Below, one piece after another: positions 34,181-45,222 of a stretch of DNA of 64,000 nt. Within the stretch, counting starts at the first letter, position 1. Each line of letters starts with the position of its first letter. This DNA is from Chelydra serpentina. Lineage: Eukaryota; Chordata; Testudines; Chelydridae. The stretch spans positions 38,724,001-38,788,000 of the forward strand of contig JBAIAC010000008.1 in the NCBI GenBank assembly GCA_037349315.1. Reading direction: 5' to 3'. Made by a program: the position numbers and the translations under genes. The notes under the pieces were generated by a model. That model saw only the letters and a list, made by a program, of their open reading frames with translations, did not search any database and was not told the origin of the DNA.

Positions 34181-34767
34181 TAGGAATGACATATTTCCAG
34201 AAGCCTCAGCAACCTTGGACTGAGACGAGTTTTTGTACAGTCAATTAAAAGAAAAAAAAACCCTATGCCACCTCTGCCAAACTGGACTCCTGAGTGCTTA
34301 AAAACACATTACAGAATTGGCTTGATGGATATAGATGTGACAGTCACCATCTACCTTCATCCTGGACAAAACAGCACTGAAGACTGAGACCACTACAAAA
34401 TACATGACACCTATCTGTAGTTTGCCACGGGCACCTTTGGTCTAGATTCATTATGTCCCATCTTCAAGTCAGCAGCCTTATACATGAATAATATTAAAAC
34501 TTGCATGTATACCCTCCAGTAATAAACTTGCATAACTTTCCAGAATAAGCAAGATTAATCAGACATGATAATCACAATACTGAATGTAATACTGACTCAT
34601 CATATCACATAAATCCAGCTAAATGGGCTCAGTGGCAGGAGCTGTTAAGAAATAAGAGGAAAAGCAAGTGACAATCCACATTATGGAAAGTAAAAAAAAC
34701 CCCTCAATGTCTGAATCAAAGCCATTTTTCACAGTTCACATACAGTTCATCTTCTTATCAGTTAAAC

Positions 34768-35060
34768 CAGTGTTTCTCAACCATTGTGTGCTGGCTACCC
34801 CCTTTGGACTTAAAAAAAAAAGTGAGACCCCCCCGTAATAAAAAATGCAAACCCCCTACCTTAAGCTCAGGGCTTTCACCTCCAACCACCCTGCTCGGGG
34901 CAGAGGGCTCCAGGCTTCAGCTCAGTGCAGGGCTGAAACATGTAAATTAGCTTTGCAGGGGCCCCTGTGGCATGAGGCCCCAGGCAATTACTCACTAATG
35001 CCAGCCCTGCTTGCAACCCCCCTAAACCCTCCTGTGGCCCCCCCAGGTTGAGAAACACTG
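34768..35060. mobile_element. hAT MITE with CAGTGTTTCTCAACC ends
   Basis: A 293-bp element with a perfect 15-bp terminal inverted repeat, cagtgtttctcaacc / ggttgagaaacactg. The flanks are agttaaac (34760-34767) and aattaaac (35061-35068), an 8-bp duplication with one mismatch. The inside is non-coding. Confidence 0.93.
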
Positions 35061-35068
35061 AATTAAAC

Positions 35069-37745
35069 TATGTAGTGTCTGGAGGTGGGAGAAATACACC
35101 AATCAGATCTCCCCCCCCCCCCAGTGAACCTCCAACTTGACAAATCAAAACAATGTGTCATTGAGGTGTGTCTTTTCTGGCTTGCTTAAAGTTAAACATT
35201 TTCATTACATCAAAAATTAACATGGACTGTAACAATATTAAATATTGGACTAAATCCTAAAATCATGTCATCTGGTCTAATTCCACTGACGTCAGTGGAA
35301 TTATGCCAATTTACTCCAGTTGAGGATCTGACCCTGATAATTTCCAATTGCTTAAAACTAGCAGAGTTCTAGTTTAAGATTAACATACTCATTTGAGATC
35401 ATGGATTGTCTATAGGGGGCCAATAGCCATACACTCTACAAATACCTGTCTAAATGATATGTAGCATATAACATATGTCAGAAGAAGGTAAAAGATATTC
35501 ATCTCCTGTACCTCATAATCCACTCTGAAAAGATTAACCCAGATTTTCCTGCCCCCACACCTGGTATTTCTTATTCTAACCTTATTTTCTAAGTGATCAG
35601 TTGAATCTCACAATCTTCTGCAGATTTTGGTGTCCTCAGTTGAAATAGCTTCTGTCCATCAATCATTATCTCCATGTCTTCAATTTCCATCTCCACTTAA
35701 TTCCATTTTAAAGTGAAGAATTTTGAAAGCTTATCAGCTGTAGCCCATCTAGCATTTTATTAATCTCCATCAAGTTCTTAATAAAGCTTGACATTGCTTG
35801 ATAAGTCAAATTCATATGGTGTAAAATTGAAAAAAAAAAAAAAAAGCCACAGAGATGGGTCCAAAGGCCAGCTACTGAAAGGTCGAAAGTGAACACTTTT
35901 GTGGGTGCAGGTTTATTTATTTAGATGTTTTAGGCTCTCAGTGTTTTTTCAGTAATAAAATAATCACACAAAACACACTGTGCTAAAAATGGCAAAATAA
36001 CAAATTTGGGAAAACTAAAATGTGGCATCATCTGTAATCTTCATCTTGTCCAAGAAACAAACTAAATTTCATATTTTTATTAATTAAAATTAGAAATACA
36101 CAGTGAAAGCTCTAGGGCCGCATTAATAAATCTGGAGTAACTAAGCCCCTAATATAGCTCTCTGTCAGGGCAAGGATCAAAATCTGGCCCCATATTTCTG
36201 TTCACTTCCTTCTTCCCACAAGGAAGGAATCTTTATAACTCTGACAAAACTCTAAGCTCTACCTATTTTTCCTTGCTTAATCTTTTCACACCATGACCAC
36301 TATGTCTGAAGTTTAGGACTGGAAAAGACTGGACCGAAAAAGACTGGAAAAGACTACTGTTTTAGGACTGGAAAAGATTCCTGTTTCAATCAGTTGATGT
36401 TTCCCCTAATTGGTTGGAGGGGTTGTAGATGAACTACCAAAGCTACTTTCTGCTTCTAAGGGTCTAAGCCGCTCTCTTTGAATTGATCCCAACCTCAGGG
36501 ACAGTTTCACCATTTCACTGAGACACAAAGATAGAAGCTTGTGAACATCAGAAAGCCTGTATTCAAGTACATTTTTCTTTTATTCAAATCATCATGTGGC
36601 TGGCAGCCAGAATAAACTGATCTGAGCAGCAGTACCTGCCTTTTTGAAAAACACTCCATACAGGAGTTTTTAATATCTGCTGGCATGCTTAAAAAGAACC
36701 ATATTTGAGTATTAGCAGAAAAGTGGATATGGATATGGTTTGATGCTTGCCGACATATATTTAATAGTTGCTTAGGCTAGTTGACCCTCTTTCCCTTTAA
36801 ATTCTGTATTTTCTGCAGTTGTACATACTCCTCTTCTTGATGTAAATATATTGTGCTCTGACGTGCATGTTATAATCAGGACAAAAGAGTACAGAGGTTA
36901 GGTAATGAGCCAAAGAATAAAGTAGCTTGTCTCGTTTGCAGAGGATATGACCGTGCTCTTTATATTCAGCTCAAGTAAGGGCAGATTTGAGCCTTACATC
37001 TAGAAATTATTGGTTTGTTGTATTAAAATAAAATCACGTCTAAGATGTTTAATGGGAAGACATAGGCCAAAAAGAAAATCCCTTCCATCATGTAAGTATT
37101 ACAAAGATTCATGGGAATTATAAACTTTGGGGGAGAAATTTAATTTAAGCCGCATAGATTTCCCCACTCTTCCTTTCATCTGTCTCATTTAACAAATGAG
37201 TGTGCTGTGTTCCAGAGGAAAACTGGGGAATGCACACACTGTGAAATGCTGCTTTTTAGTGTGAGTGTGGAGGTAGCACAAGACACGTGCCTGACAGAAT
37301 GTGGCAGACAATATCAAGTATTACAGTCACGCTGGGCCTGATGCAAAGCCCTGCAAAGTCAATGGGAGCCCTTCCGTTGCTTTCAATGGATCAGGTTTGT
37401 ATGATGGTGCTGCGTGGCAGTATGTGACCTTTGATCAACAGGAAAGAAATAAAGTTCACATTATGTCAGTTGTCTGATACCATCAAAAATGATAATTTCT
37501 GCCCAAGAGCAGTTACCCTATAGGGGGATGTTGAATGTAAGCTTGCTTGCTTGCTGTATCTGCATACTGCATATAGACACTGAAATACTGCAAACAGCCA
37601 GGGGTCTTATGCCAGGCATTTGATACCCTCTAGAAAACCATGGGAAGGTCTTTGTCCTCGTTATTAGAATACTGCAGTAAAATCTTGAATACGTTTACAG
37701 CCAACCAGTAAGTGTTGTATACATCTGTCTACATGCACGCACCTG
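35069..37745. other. No gene; unassigned sequence with small repeats
   Basis: No convincing ORFs. Short palindromic repeats lie at about 35280-35340 ('ttccactgacgtcagtggaa', a perfect 20-bp palindrome) and 37333-37397. A degenerate tandem repeat of 'gactggaaaa' lies at about 36315-36380. The rest is ordinary AT-rich sequence. Confidence 0.5.
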
Positions 37746-37749
37746 CTCG

Positions 37750-37875
37750 CTCTTCGATTATAAGTTTTTGGGGGCTGGGACCTTCTTTTTGTTCTATGTT
37801 TGTACAACACTTAGCGCAATGGGGTCCTGGTTCATGACCAGGGCTCCTAGATGGTATGGCAATATAAATAATGAT
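37750..37875 (+). repeat. CR1/L3-like LINE or SINE 3' tail
   Basis: 'tttttgttctatgtttgtac', 'acacttagcgcaatggggtc' and 'ctcctagatggtatggcaat' match the 3' tail that also ends the L3-like LINE at 53.4-53.5 kb and the SINE at 54.7 kb. Only the tail is present. Confidence 0.65.
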
Positions 37876-37944
37876 ATCATAGGTGATGGAACAGGACGTG
37901 TAATTTGAAATCTAGTACAAAAAATTGTATTCACCTCATCCTGT

Positions 37945-38040
37945 CGACTAATTTCCATTATTATTATTTATTTGTGTTGCCATAGCACTTAGGAGCCCTA
38001 ATTCTGGACCAGGACCCCATTGTTGTAGACATTGCACAAA
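37945..38040 (-). repeat. CR1/L3-like tail, inverted copy
   Basis: The same tail in complement: 'tgccatagcacttaggagcc', 'ggaccaggaccccattg'. It forms an inverted pair with 37750-37875. Confidence 0.65.
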
Positions 38041-38168
38041 GGGTATGTCTATGCTGGAACGGGAAGTCTATGCTGGCCTAATCGAGGAGGACATTGTTCA
38101 GGTGCAGTCAGCATCATATAACTCTCCTTTGCCATGATGTCTACAAAAATACTTGGGTAGACATACCC
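38041..38168. mobile_element. Harbinger-like MITE
   Basis: This begins gggtatgtct and ends agacataccc, a perfect 10-bp inverted repeat of the Harbinger type seen at 20.1 and 24.3 kb. 128 bp, non-coding. The target duplication is not visible. Confidence 0.65.
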
Positions 38169-38410
38169 ATGCTAGGTCTGATCGAGCTGACACACTAAAA
38201 ATAAGCTGAGGTGGCACGAGAGGCTACTAGCTACCAAAGTGCTTACCTAGGGTTTCAGATGGGATCACACCCTGGGCAGCTAACCTGTCCCGCACCGCGC
38301 ACCGCCACAGCTACACGGCTATGTTTTAGCATGCTAGGTCAATCAGAGCTAGCGCAGGAATGTCTACCCATGCTGGACATTACACCTCCAGCTGCAGTGT
38401 AGAAGTACCC
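38169..38410. mobile_element. Harbinger-like MITE remnant
   Basis: This ends gctgcagtgtagaagtaccc, a Harbinger-type terminus. The body has 'gctagcgcaggaatgtctac' type sequence. The left terminus is either missing or supplied by the adjoining MITE at 38041-38168, with which it may form one compound element. Confidence 0.55.
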
Positions 38411-38471
38411 AAACACAGAACAAAGACAGTCTTTGCCCAAGGAACATTCAATCAAAGGGCTTGCGCATGCA

Positions 38472-38652
38472 ACAAAGTACTGCACGGCAAGCCAGGGTGT
38501 GAATCTACAGCACTATTGCTACTGCAAAGTGCAGCATGCTAAATTGCACTCCAGGACTTTCAGTGCACTGTAGCAGTGTCCACATGGGACATTACTGCGT
38601 GGCAAGCTGGAGCGCTGTAGATTCACACCTGGCTTGCTGTGCAGTAACTTGC
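38472..38652. repeat. Inverted-repeat (MITE-like) element
   Basis: The left arm, agtactgcacggcaagcc...gtgtgaatctacagc, is mirrored by the right arm, gctgtagattcacacc...ggcttgctgtgcagtaact, over about 36 bp with few mismatches. A further partial arm ('attactgcgtggcaagctgg') is internal. The family is not identified. No target duplication was established. Confidence 0.75.
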
Positions 38653-39727
38653 CAGGTAGACTAGCTCTGAGTATTAGACAAGAGGCAACAGATAGATACA
38701 GACCAACTGATGGGAGAGTGCAAGAAAACAATGAGACAATATTGATCAGCATGACCATTCATGTTCCCATTCACTTTTTTGTAGATAAGCAAATCCATCA
38801 TGATACATTTCACTAGAATTTTGAGAATGATGTAGTCAAAGATTGGGGCCACCTTTGATACAAAATAAATTTGTGCTTGTTTGTTGTACATTTCCTGTCA
38901 GTGCTCACCTGTCATGGGGCACCTGGGACATGCTAGATCTCAAATTGCCACTGCCAAGTACTGATGGGATCAGATTTATCCATCTGCATCTTTCCTATGC
39001 CAGTCAACTGGGGTGTATGGGCTTCCTACTGTAAACCCAAGTACCAGGGGGAACAAGAAGACAGACGAGAATGGAAGGGCTGGGTCAGCAGATGCAAACA
39101 ATAGGATTAAATAACAAAAAGTGTCTTATATAGCTGCCAGTTACAGCTGTTAAGGGATTGCAGATATGATAATGGCTGCAGTGATGTAATATCAGCTTTT
39201 CAAAGACTGAAGACAGCAATACAGCTCTTGGCGACCAGATTGGTGCCCGAAGCTGGAAACTCAGAGAAAGAGGAACCACAGAGATAGCTACTAGGAGTCA
39301 GAAAAGAATGAAAGCCAGAAAGGAACAGTGACAGCTTTTGCACAATAAAAGGCTCTTTTCCAAAATAATAATCCTTTTGCTTTCTTTACTAGCAAATTGA
39401 AGTGACTAACAAAAGCAAAAGAAAGCATGGCTCAAAAAGACCCTGGATATGATAGAAACACCATTTTTTTAAACCATCATTTTCTTCTGTGAGGCAGGGA
39501 CGGAAGAAGGAAGAACAAAATCAAAATCAAATAAAACCAGAAGTGGACACTGACTAGCTACTGGGACATTGCTGTGTCTGTGTGCGTTTTGAAGAAAAAG
39601 AGCCAGACACTAACCACCAATAGAGGACACCACACCCCCTGGGAAGAAGAGGGACTTGCTAACCAACGGGGTCATTATTTCAACCTCAGTGATGAATAGC
39701 CAGAGAGGGGGAAATGTATGAACCCCC
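38653..39727. other. No recognisable feature
   Basis: Only short unconvincing ORFs, and no element boundary seen upstream of the gypsy element. Confidence 0.45.
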
Positions 39728-40173
39728 TGTCACGGAGTGTGTGTGGGGGGTCGGGTCCTGCACCCCCCTGCTCTGGGATTCAATGTGACTTTCAGCCAGC
39801 CAGTAGAACAGAAGGTTTATTAGGGTTGCCAGGAAACAGTCCAAACAGAGCTTGCAAGTATGACCAGGACCCCTCAGCTGGGCCTTTCTGGGGGGCAGGG
39901 AGCTTAGACCCCAGCCCTGGGGCTCCCTGCGTTTCACCACCCAGCTCCAAACTGCCAAACCCCCCAGCCAAACCTCCAGCAGGCTCTTCCCCTCCCCCGG
40001 GACCCCTCCTCTCGCCTTTGTCCATTCTCCCAGCCAAAGGTGTCACCTCCCAACCCCCCTCCTGGCTCATGTTACAGCCCCAAGTAAAGTCTCGCATTCC
40101 CAATGCAGCCTGTCCCAGGGAACCTCCCCCGCAAGCCTCCCCGGTCAAATCCACCTCGCTCCCTACTCCGTCA
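39728..40173 (-). repeat. 3' LTR of the gypsy element
   Basis: Plus strand tgtcacggag...ctccgtca. In element orientation it starts TGACGGAG and ends CTCCGTGACA. The last codons of pol run 11 bp into this LTR, and the stop is at 40163-40165. Confidence 0.95.
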
Positions 40174-41746
40174 CATCTCTCCCCCCTTCGAGACTGAACT
40201 GAGCGGGGTCACTCTGACCAGTGGCCTGGGGAAGTTCAGGGCCCCCTCTCCGGGACAACGCATCCGCTATCAGGTTGGCACTTCCCTTCACATGGACCAC
40301 GTCCATGTCGTAATCCTGCAGGAGCAGGCTCCATCTCAGGAGCTTGGCGTTGGCCCCTTTCATCTGGTGTAGCCAGGTCAGGGGAGAGTGGTCGGTGTAC
40401 ACGGTGAAGTATCGCCCAAATAGATACGGCTCTAGTTTCTTGAGGGCCCACACCATGGCCAAGCATTCTTTCTCGATGGCCGCATAATTCTGCTCTCGGG
40501 GTAGCAGCTTCTTGCTTAGATACACGATGGGGTGTCTCTGCCCCGTTTCATCTTCCTGCATTAACACCGCCCCCAGTCCCATGTCTGAGGCTTCGGTGAA
40601 CACCAGAAAGGGCTTGTCAAAGTCTGGGTTTGCCAGAACCGGGTCCCTGATCAAAGCCTCCTTCAGTGCACAGAGAGCCCTCTGGCACTCCTCGGTCCAG
40701 ACCACCTTGTCTGGTTTCCCCTTCTTACATAGCTCAGTGATGGGAGTGGCTATGGTGCTAAAGTGGGGCACAAATCTTCGATAGTACCCTGCCATCCCAA
40801 TAAAGGCCTGGACCTGCTTTTTAGTTTGTGGAGCGGGCCAGTCCCGGATCGCCTCCACCTTGGCTGGTTCTGGCTTTAGGCGGCCGCTCCCCACCCGGTG
40901 GCCCAGGTAGGACACTTCCACCATCCCCACCTTGCACTTCTCCGCTTTTATGGTCAGCCCAGCCCCCCGGAGTCGGTCCAGCACTTGTTTAACTTGTGAC
41001 ACATGGTTCTCCCAGGTCTGGCTAAAGACACAGATATCGTCAATATACGTCACAGCGAAACTCTCCATCCCCTTCAGTAGCTGATCCACCAGGCGCTGGA
41101 AGGTGGCTGGCGCTCCCTTGAGGCCAAAAGGCACGGTCAGGAACTCGTAGAGCCCCAGAGGGGTAATGAAGGCAGATTTCAGCCGGGCATCTGCATCCAG
41201 TGGCACTTGCCAGTAGCCCTTTGTAAGATCCATGGTGGTAAGGTACCGAGCCCCTCCCAGCTTGTCTAGGAGCTCGTCAGGCTGGGGCATGGGGTAGGCA
41301 TCAGATACAGTGATGGCATTGAGCTTCCGATAGTCCACACAGAACCGGATCGACCCATCCTTTTTGGGGACCAGCACCACCGGCGAGGCCCAAGGGCTGG
41401 ACGACGGCTGGATCACCCCCAAAGCCAGCATGTCCTGGACCTCTCTTTCCAGGTCCTGAGCTGTCTCCCCTGTGACTCGGAAGGGGGAGCATCTTATAGG
41501 TTGATGGGATCCTGTCTGCACCCGGTGGACAGTCAGATTAGTGCATCCAGGCTGGTTGGAAAACAGCTGTCGGTACAGTTGCAGCACCCCTCTGATCTCA
41601 GCTTGCTGGGCAGGGGTTAGCTGATCAGAGAGAGGGATTGTTTCTTGGGAGGAGCCAGCTCCTGTCTCAGGGAATAGATCTACTAGAGGGTCACTTCCCT
41701 GATCCTCCCAATGTCCACACGGCCAGCACCACATTTCCCCTGTCAT
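40163..41746 (-). pseudogene. Gypsy pol: reverse transcriptase and RNase H
   Basis: A 527-codon frame without internal stops. The reverse transcriptase has PSSSPWASPVVLVPKKDGS (residues 114-132), FCVDYRKLN, TTMDLTKGYWQ with the first catalytic D (173), FGLKGAPATFQ, and YIDD at 234-237. The connection domain has QAFIGMAGYYRRF. The RNase H has TEAS at 384-387 where gypsy elements have TDAS, so the first catalytic Asp is Glu. The other residues are present: E427 in EKECLAMVWAL, D452 in YTDHSPL, D496 in ADALSR. The frame begins within the integrase C-terminal region in a different phase, so a frameshift at about 41700-41745 separates it from the upstream frame. It would copy the genomic RNA inside the particle if it were translated. 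Confidence 0.93.
40174..40189 (-). other. Polypurine tract
   Basis: On the minus strand, GAAGGGGGGAGAGATG lies immediately upstream of the 3' LTR. This is where plus-strand DNA synthesis would be primed, and it confirms the element's orientation. Confidence 0.8.
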
Positions 41747-43427
41747 AATATGGCTTCATCATATTGACATGGTACACCTGGCAGTGGTGTGCCCGGTTAG
41801 ACAGCTCCACCACATAATTTACCTCATTTAGCTGCTTGACAACCTTGAAAGGGCCTTCCCAAGCGGCCTGCAGCTTGTTTTTCCTCACGGGGATGAGAAC
41901 CATCACCTGATCCCCGGTGGCGTAGGTGTGGGCCTGCGCCGTGCGGTCATACCAGACCTTCTGCTTCCTCTGGGCTCTGGCCAGATTTCCCTTGGCCAGG
42001 CCCATGAGCTCAGTAAATCTCTCTCGGAAGGTCAAAACATACTCCACCACCAACTCTCCCTCAGGGGAGGCTTCCCCCTCCCATTCGTCTCTCATCAGGT
42101 CCAGGGGCCCCCTCACCCTCCTGCCATATAACAGTTCGAAGGGCGAGAATCCAGTAGACTCCTGGGGCACTTCCCTGTACGCGAAAAGCAGGTGCGGTAG
42201 GTACTTGTCCCAGTCCTGCGGGTGCTGGTTCATAAAGGTTTTCAGCATCATCTTTAGCATCCCATTGAACCTCTCCACCAGCCCGTTGGACTAGGGATGA
42301 TATGCTGAGGCCCAGCTGTGCCGGACCCCACATTTCTCCCACAGGCACCGGAGTAGGGCCGACATGAAGTTGGACCCTTGGTCTGTCAGGACTTCCTTGG
42401 GGAACCCCACTCGGCTGAAAATGGTTAGCAGCACATCTGCCACGGTGTCCGCTTCAATGGAGAATAAGGGCACCGCCTTGGGGTAGCGGGTGGCGAAGTC
42501 TACCACCACCAGAATGTATTTCTTCCCTGACCGGGTTGTCTTGCTGAGAGGCCCCACTATGTCCATGGCCACCTTCTGGAAGGGCTCCTCTATGATGGGC
42601 AAAGGTCTCAAAGCCGCTTTCCCCTTGTCTCAAGCCTTCCCCACCCGCTGACAGGGGTCACAGGACCTGCAGTACTGATGGACAGTTGTAAAGACCCCAG
42701 GCCAGTAAAAGTTCTGTAGCAACCTCTGCCTGGTGCACCGGATCCCCTGGTGCCCTGCGACAGGGATGTCGTGGGCCAGGTACAGTAGCTTGCGGCGATA
42801 CTTCTGGGGGACCATCAGCCTCCTCTTGATCCCCCATGTCTCCATCTCACCGGGGGGAGCCCATTCCCGGTACAGGAACCCCTTCTCCCACAGGAACCTC
42901 TCCTGGCAACCTCTCCACATGGTCTGTACCTCCCTGCGGTCGGCCAGGTCCCTGAGCTTCCGCAAGGAAGGATCTCTCTGTAACTCAGCCTAGAACTCAG
43001 CAGCTGGGGAAGGAATGGGAGCCTGCTCCCTCGTGCTGTCTGTGTCTGAGGCTGCAGCCTCTCTGCGCCTGGTCCTTGGGTACTTCCTCCCCACTGGGCC
43101 AGGGTGCTGCGCCCCTTGCAAGGTACCCTCTCCAAGGCCAGGGCGTAGCGCCCCTTGTCGGCTCTGGCTATGGGTCATGACCAGGGTGTCCCTGGAATCG
43201 CTGGGCCAGTCTTCTAGGTCTCCCCCCATCAGTACCTCTGTGGGCAAATGATGGTGCACCCCTATGTCCTTGGGGCCCTCCTTGGCCCCCCATTTCAGGT
43301 GTACCCTCGCCACGGGTACCTTGAACGGGGTCCCGCCCACCCCTGTCAGGGTCAGGTAGGTGTTGGGCATCACCCGATCTAGGGCCACCGCCTCGGGCTG
43401 GGCCAGCGTCACCTCCGCGCCCGTATC
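41691..43427 (-). pseudogene. Gypsy pol: protease and integrase (three stops)
   Basis: One continuous reading frame, interrupted by stops at 42990-42992, 42630-42632 and 42291-42293. It begins directly after the gag stop with DTGAEVTLA, the aspartic protease active site. The integrase zinc-binding part follows (AHDIPVAGHQG, then CRSCDPC). The core has MDIVGPLSKTTRSGKKYI and VVVDFATRYPKAVPL with the first D, EVLTDQGSNFMS with the second D, and VERFNGMLK with the E after the AYHP motif. The C-terminal part has YHVNMMKPYY, typical of gypsy integrases. The three catalytic residues are present although the frame is broken. This block lies upstream of the reverse transcriptase, unlike in most gypsy elements. 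Confidence 0.92.
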
Positions 43428-45060
43428 TCAGTATCCAGTGACCCTCCTCCCATCTATCTCCAGGGGAACAAGGCACTCTCTCCGGAGGGACAGCCCCGCA
43501 CCCACCCTATAAACCGAGAACCCTGAGTCCGGAGCATCCAGCCCCCCCAAGGAGCTGGTCTGGGGCCCTCCTCCCTCCGGAGCAGTTGATAAGCTGCCAG
43601 CCCACCTTCTCTGGGCTGTCTGCCCCTCGTCCGGCTGGGTCCCTACCCAGTTAACCCGGTGTGGGTTTGGTCTGCTCAGTCTGTGTCTGATCTTGGGGCA
43701 CTGGGACCGTATGTGGCCCCTCTGGCCACAGTGATAGCAGCTCATGTCCCGTTGGTCCCCTTGAGCAGGTCGGTTGGTCCTGATGTCGGAGGTTCCCCTC
43801 GGGAGGGGGTTCTCCCTATTTCCCCTTTGGGAGGTCCCATGGTGACTCTCTTGCTGCCTCATCATGGGCCTGCTCCTTTGGGATTCCTCCCTGCCACCCC
43901 TTGACCGACTGTTCACAAACTCGTCGGCCAGCCGCCCTGCGTGCTGCGGGCTCTCTGGATTTTTGTCCATCAACCATAGCTTCAGGTCTGATGGGCACTG
44001 TTCATACAGTTGTTCCAGTATGATTAGTTCGAGCAGGCCCTCCATAGTTTGGGCCCCAGCGGTCCACTTGCGGGCGTATCCATGTATCCGGTTGGCCAGT
44101 TGTAGGTACGTGACCTTAGGGGTTTTACGCTGACCCCAGAACCTTTGACGGTACATCTCGGGAGTCAGCCCAAGCTCGTGGAGCAGGGCCTTTTTGAAAA
44201 GTTCATAGTCCCCAGTCTCCGACTCTTTCATTCGGCTGTACACGTCCAGGCCGGCAGGGTCCAGTAAGGGTGAGAAACTGGAGCTTGTCTGCAGGGTCAA
44301 CCTTGTGCAACCTGCAGGCATTCTCAAAGGCCGCCAGGAAGCTGTCTATGTCTTCCCCTTCCTTACACCGGGCTAGGAAGTTACGATCAAACTTCCCTGC
44401 AGTCTTGGGTCCCCCCTCACTCACCGCAGCCGGGGCCTCACTGCTCCTCAGTCTGGCCAGCTCCAGCTCATGCTGGCGTTGTTTCTCCTTCTCCTCTAGC
44501 TCATGCTGACGTTGTTTCTCCTCGTGCTGACGCTGCTTTTCCCGTTCTTCCTGCTCCTCCTTCAGTTCCTGCTGCCTCTACTCGAGCTCTTTTAGTCGTA
44601 TCTCCCTCTCCCAATCCAGCCGCCTCCACTGCTGGGATGGGGAGCTCCGCCAGGAGGATCCCCTGCTGGCCGCCAGGGTCAAGGTGCCCTCGGTATTTGC
44701 TGGGCTTTCCCCAACCTCTCCTCTGGGCAGAGGCAAGAGGGGTCTTGGGATGTCCTCCGCAGCAGTCTGACCCCTCCCAGCCAGGTCAGGCACTGGGGCC
44801 CACGCTGCATCTGCCGGGCGGCTTCCCCCAGGGACAGGGATCGGGTCATCCAAGCGATTCTTCTCCTCCAGCTGCGCAATCAGCTGTTCTTTGGTGGACT
44901 TCCCAATGCGCAGGCCCCTCTGCTGCACAGCTCCACCAGGTTGTTCTTACGGCGCTTAGCATACATCTTCCTGTTGGCCACTCGCAGGCCTGTGAAGTCT
45001 TGGCCCCCCACGGCTTCCAGGAGGAACCCCTAGTGTGCCAGCCCTTCTCACTGGTCACAC
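43428..45060 (-). pseudogene. Gypsy gag with SCAN-like capsid and zinc knuckle
   Basis: The N-terminal part at about 44860-44930 reads RGLRIGKSTKEQLIAQLEE, resembling a SAP helix-linker-helix. A stop at 44578-44580 is followed in frame by a charged coiled coil made of EKQRQHE repeats (about 44455-44577) and then GKFDRNFLARC...FLAAFENACRLH. A frameshift at about 44260 leads into the frame 43428-44327. There YELFKKALLHELGLTPEMYR, RQRFWGQRK and MEGLLELIILEQLYEQC...LWLMDKNPESPQHA form a SCAN-like capsid fold (residues about 41-140). A CCHC zinc knuckle, CYHCGQRGHIRSQC, lies at 197-210. The frame runs into the protease after a single stop at 43428-43430. The exact start codon is unknown. Confidence 0.88.
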
Positions 45061-45201
45061 ACCCTCAGGGTTAAGCGTAGCTCCTCTGCCCCCGAAACCG
45101 CTTCTCTCTGCCTCTTCAGCAACCTGCTCCCCGTCAATCCCCCTTCATTTTACTGCTCACCAGTCATTTACTGCAGGAAGTGCCGTTCATGGGGTGCAGT
45201 A

Positions 45202-45220
45202 GATCCCACCTTTGCCACCA
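45202..45220 (-). other. Primer-binding site, probably tRNA-Leu type
   Basis: On the minus strand, TGGTGGCAAAGGTGGGATC begins 2 nt after the 5' LTR. It begins with TGG, the complement of tRNA CCA ends, and resembles the 3' end complement of leucine tRNAs with a few mismatches. The tRNA assignment is from memory. Confidence 0.55.
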
Positions 45221-45222
45221 GT

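Noticed and set aside
39718..40197. 159-codon plus-strand ORF and its relative at 45180-45701
   Set aside because: They lie in the two LTRs of the gypsy element on the non-coding strand, and the peptides are nearly identical because the LTRs are.
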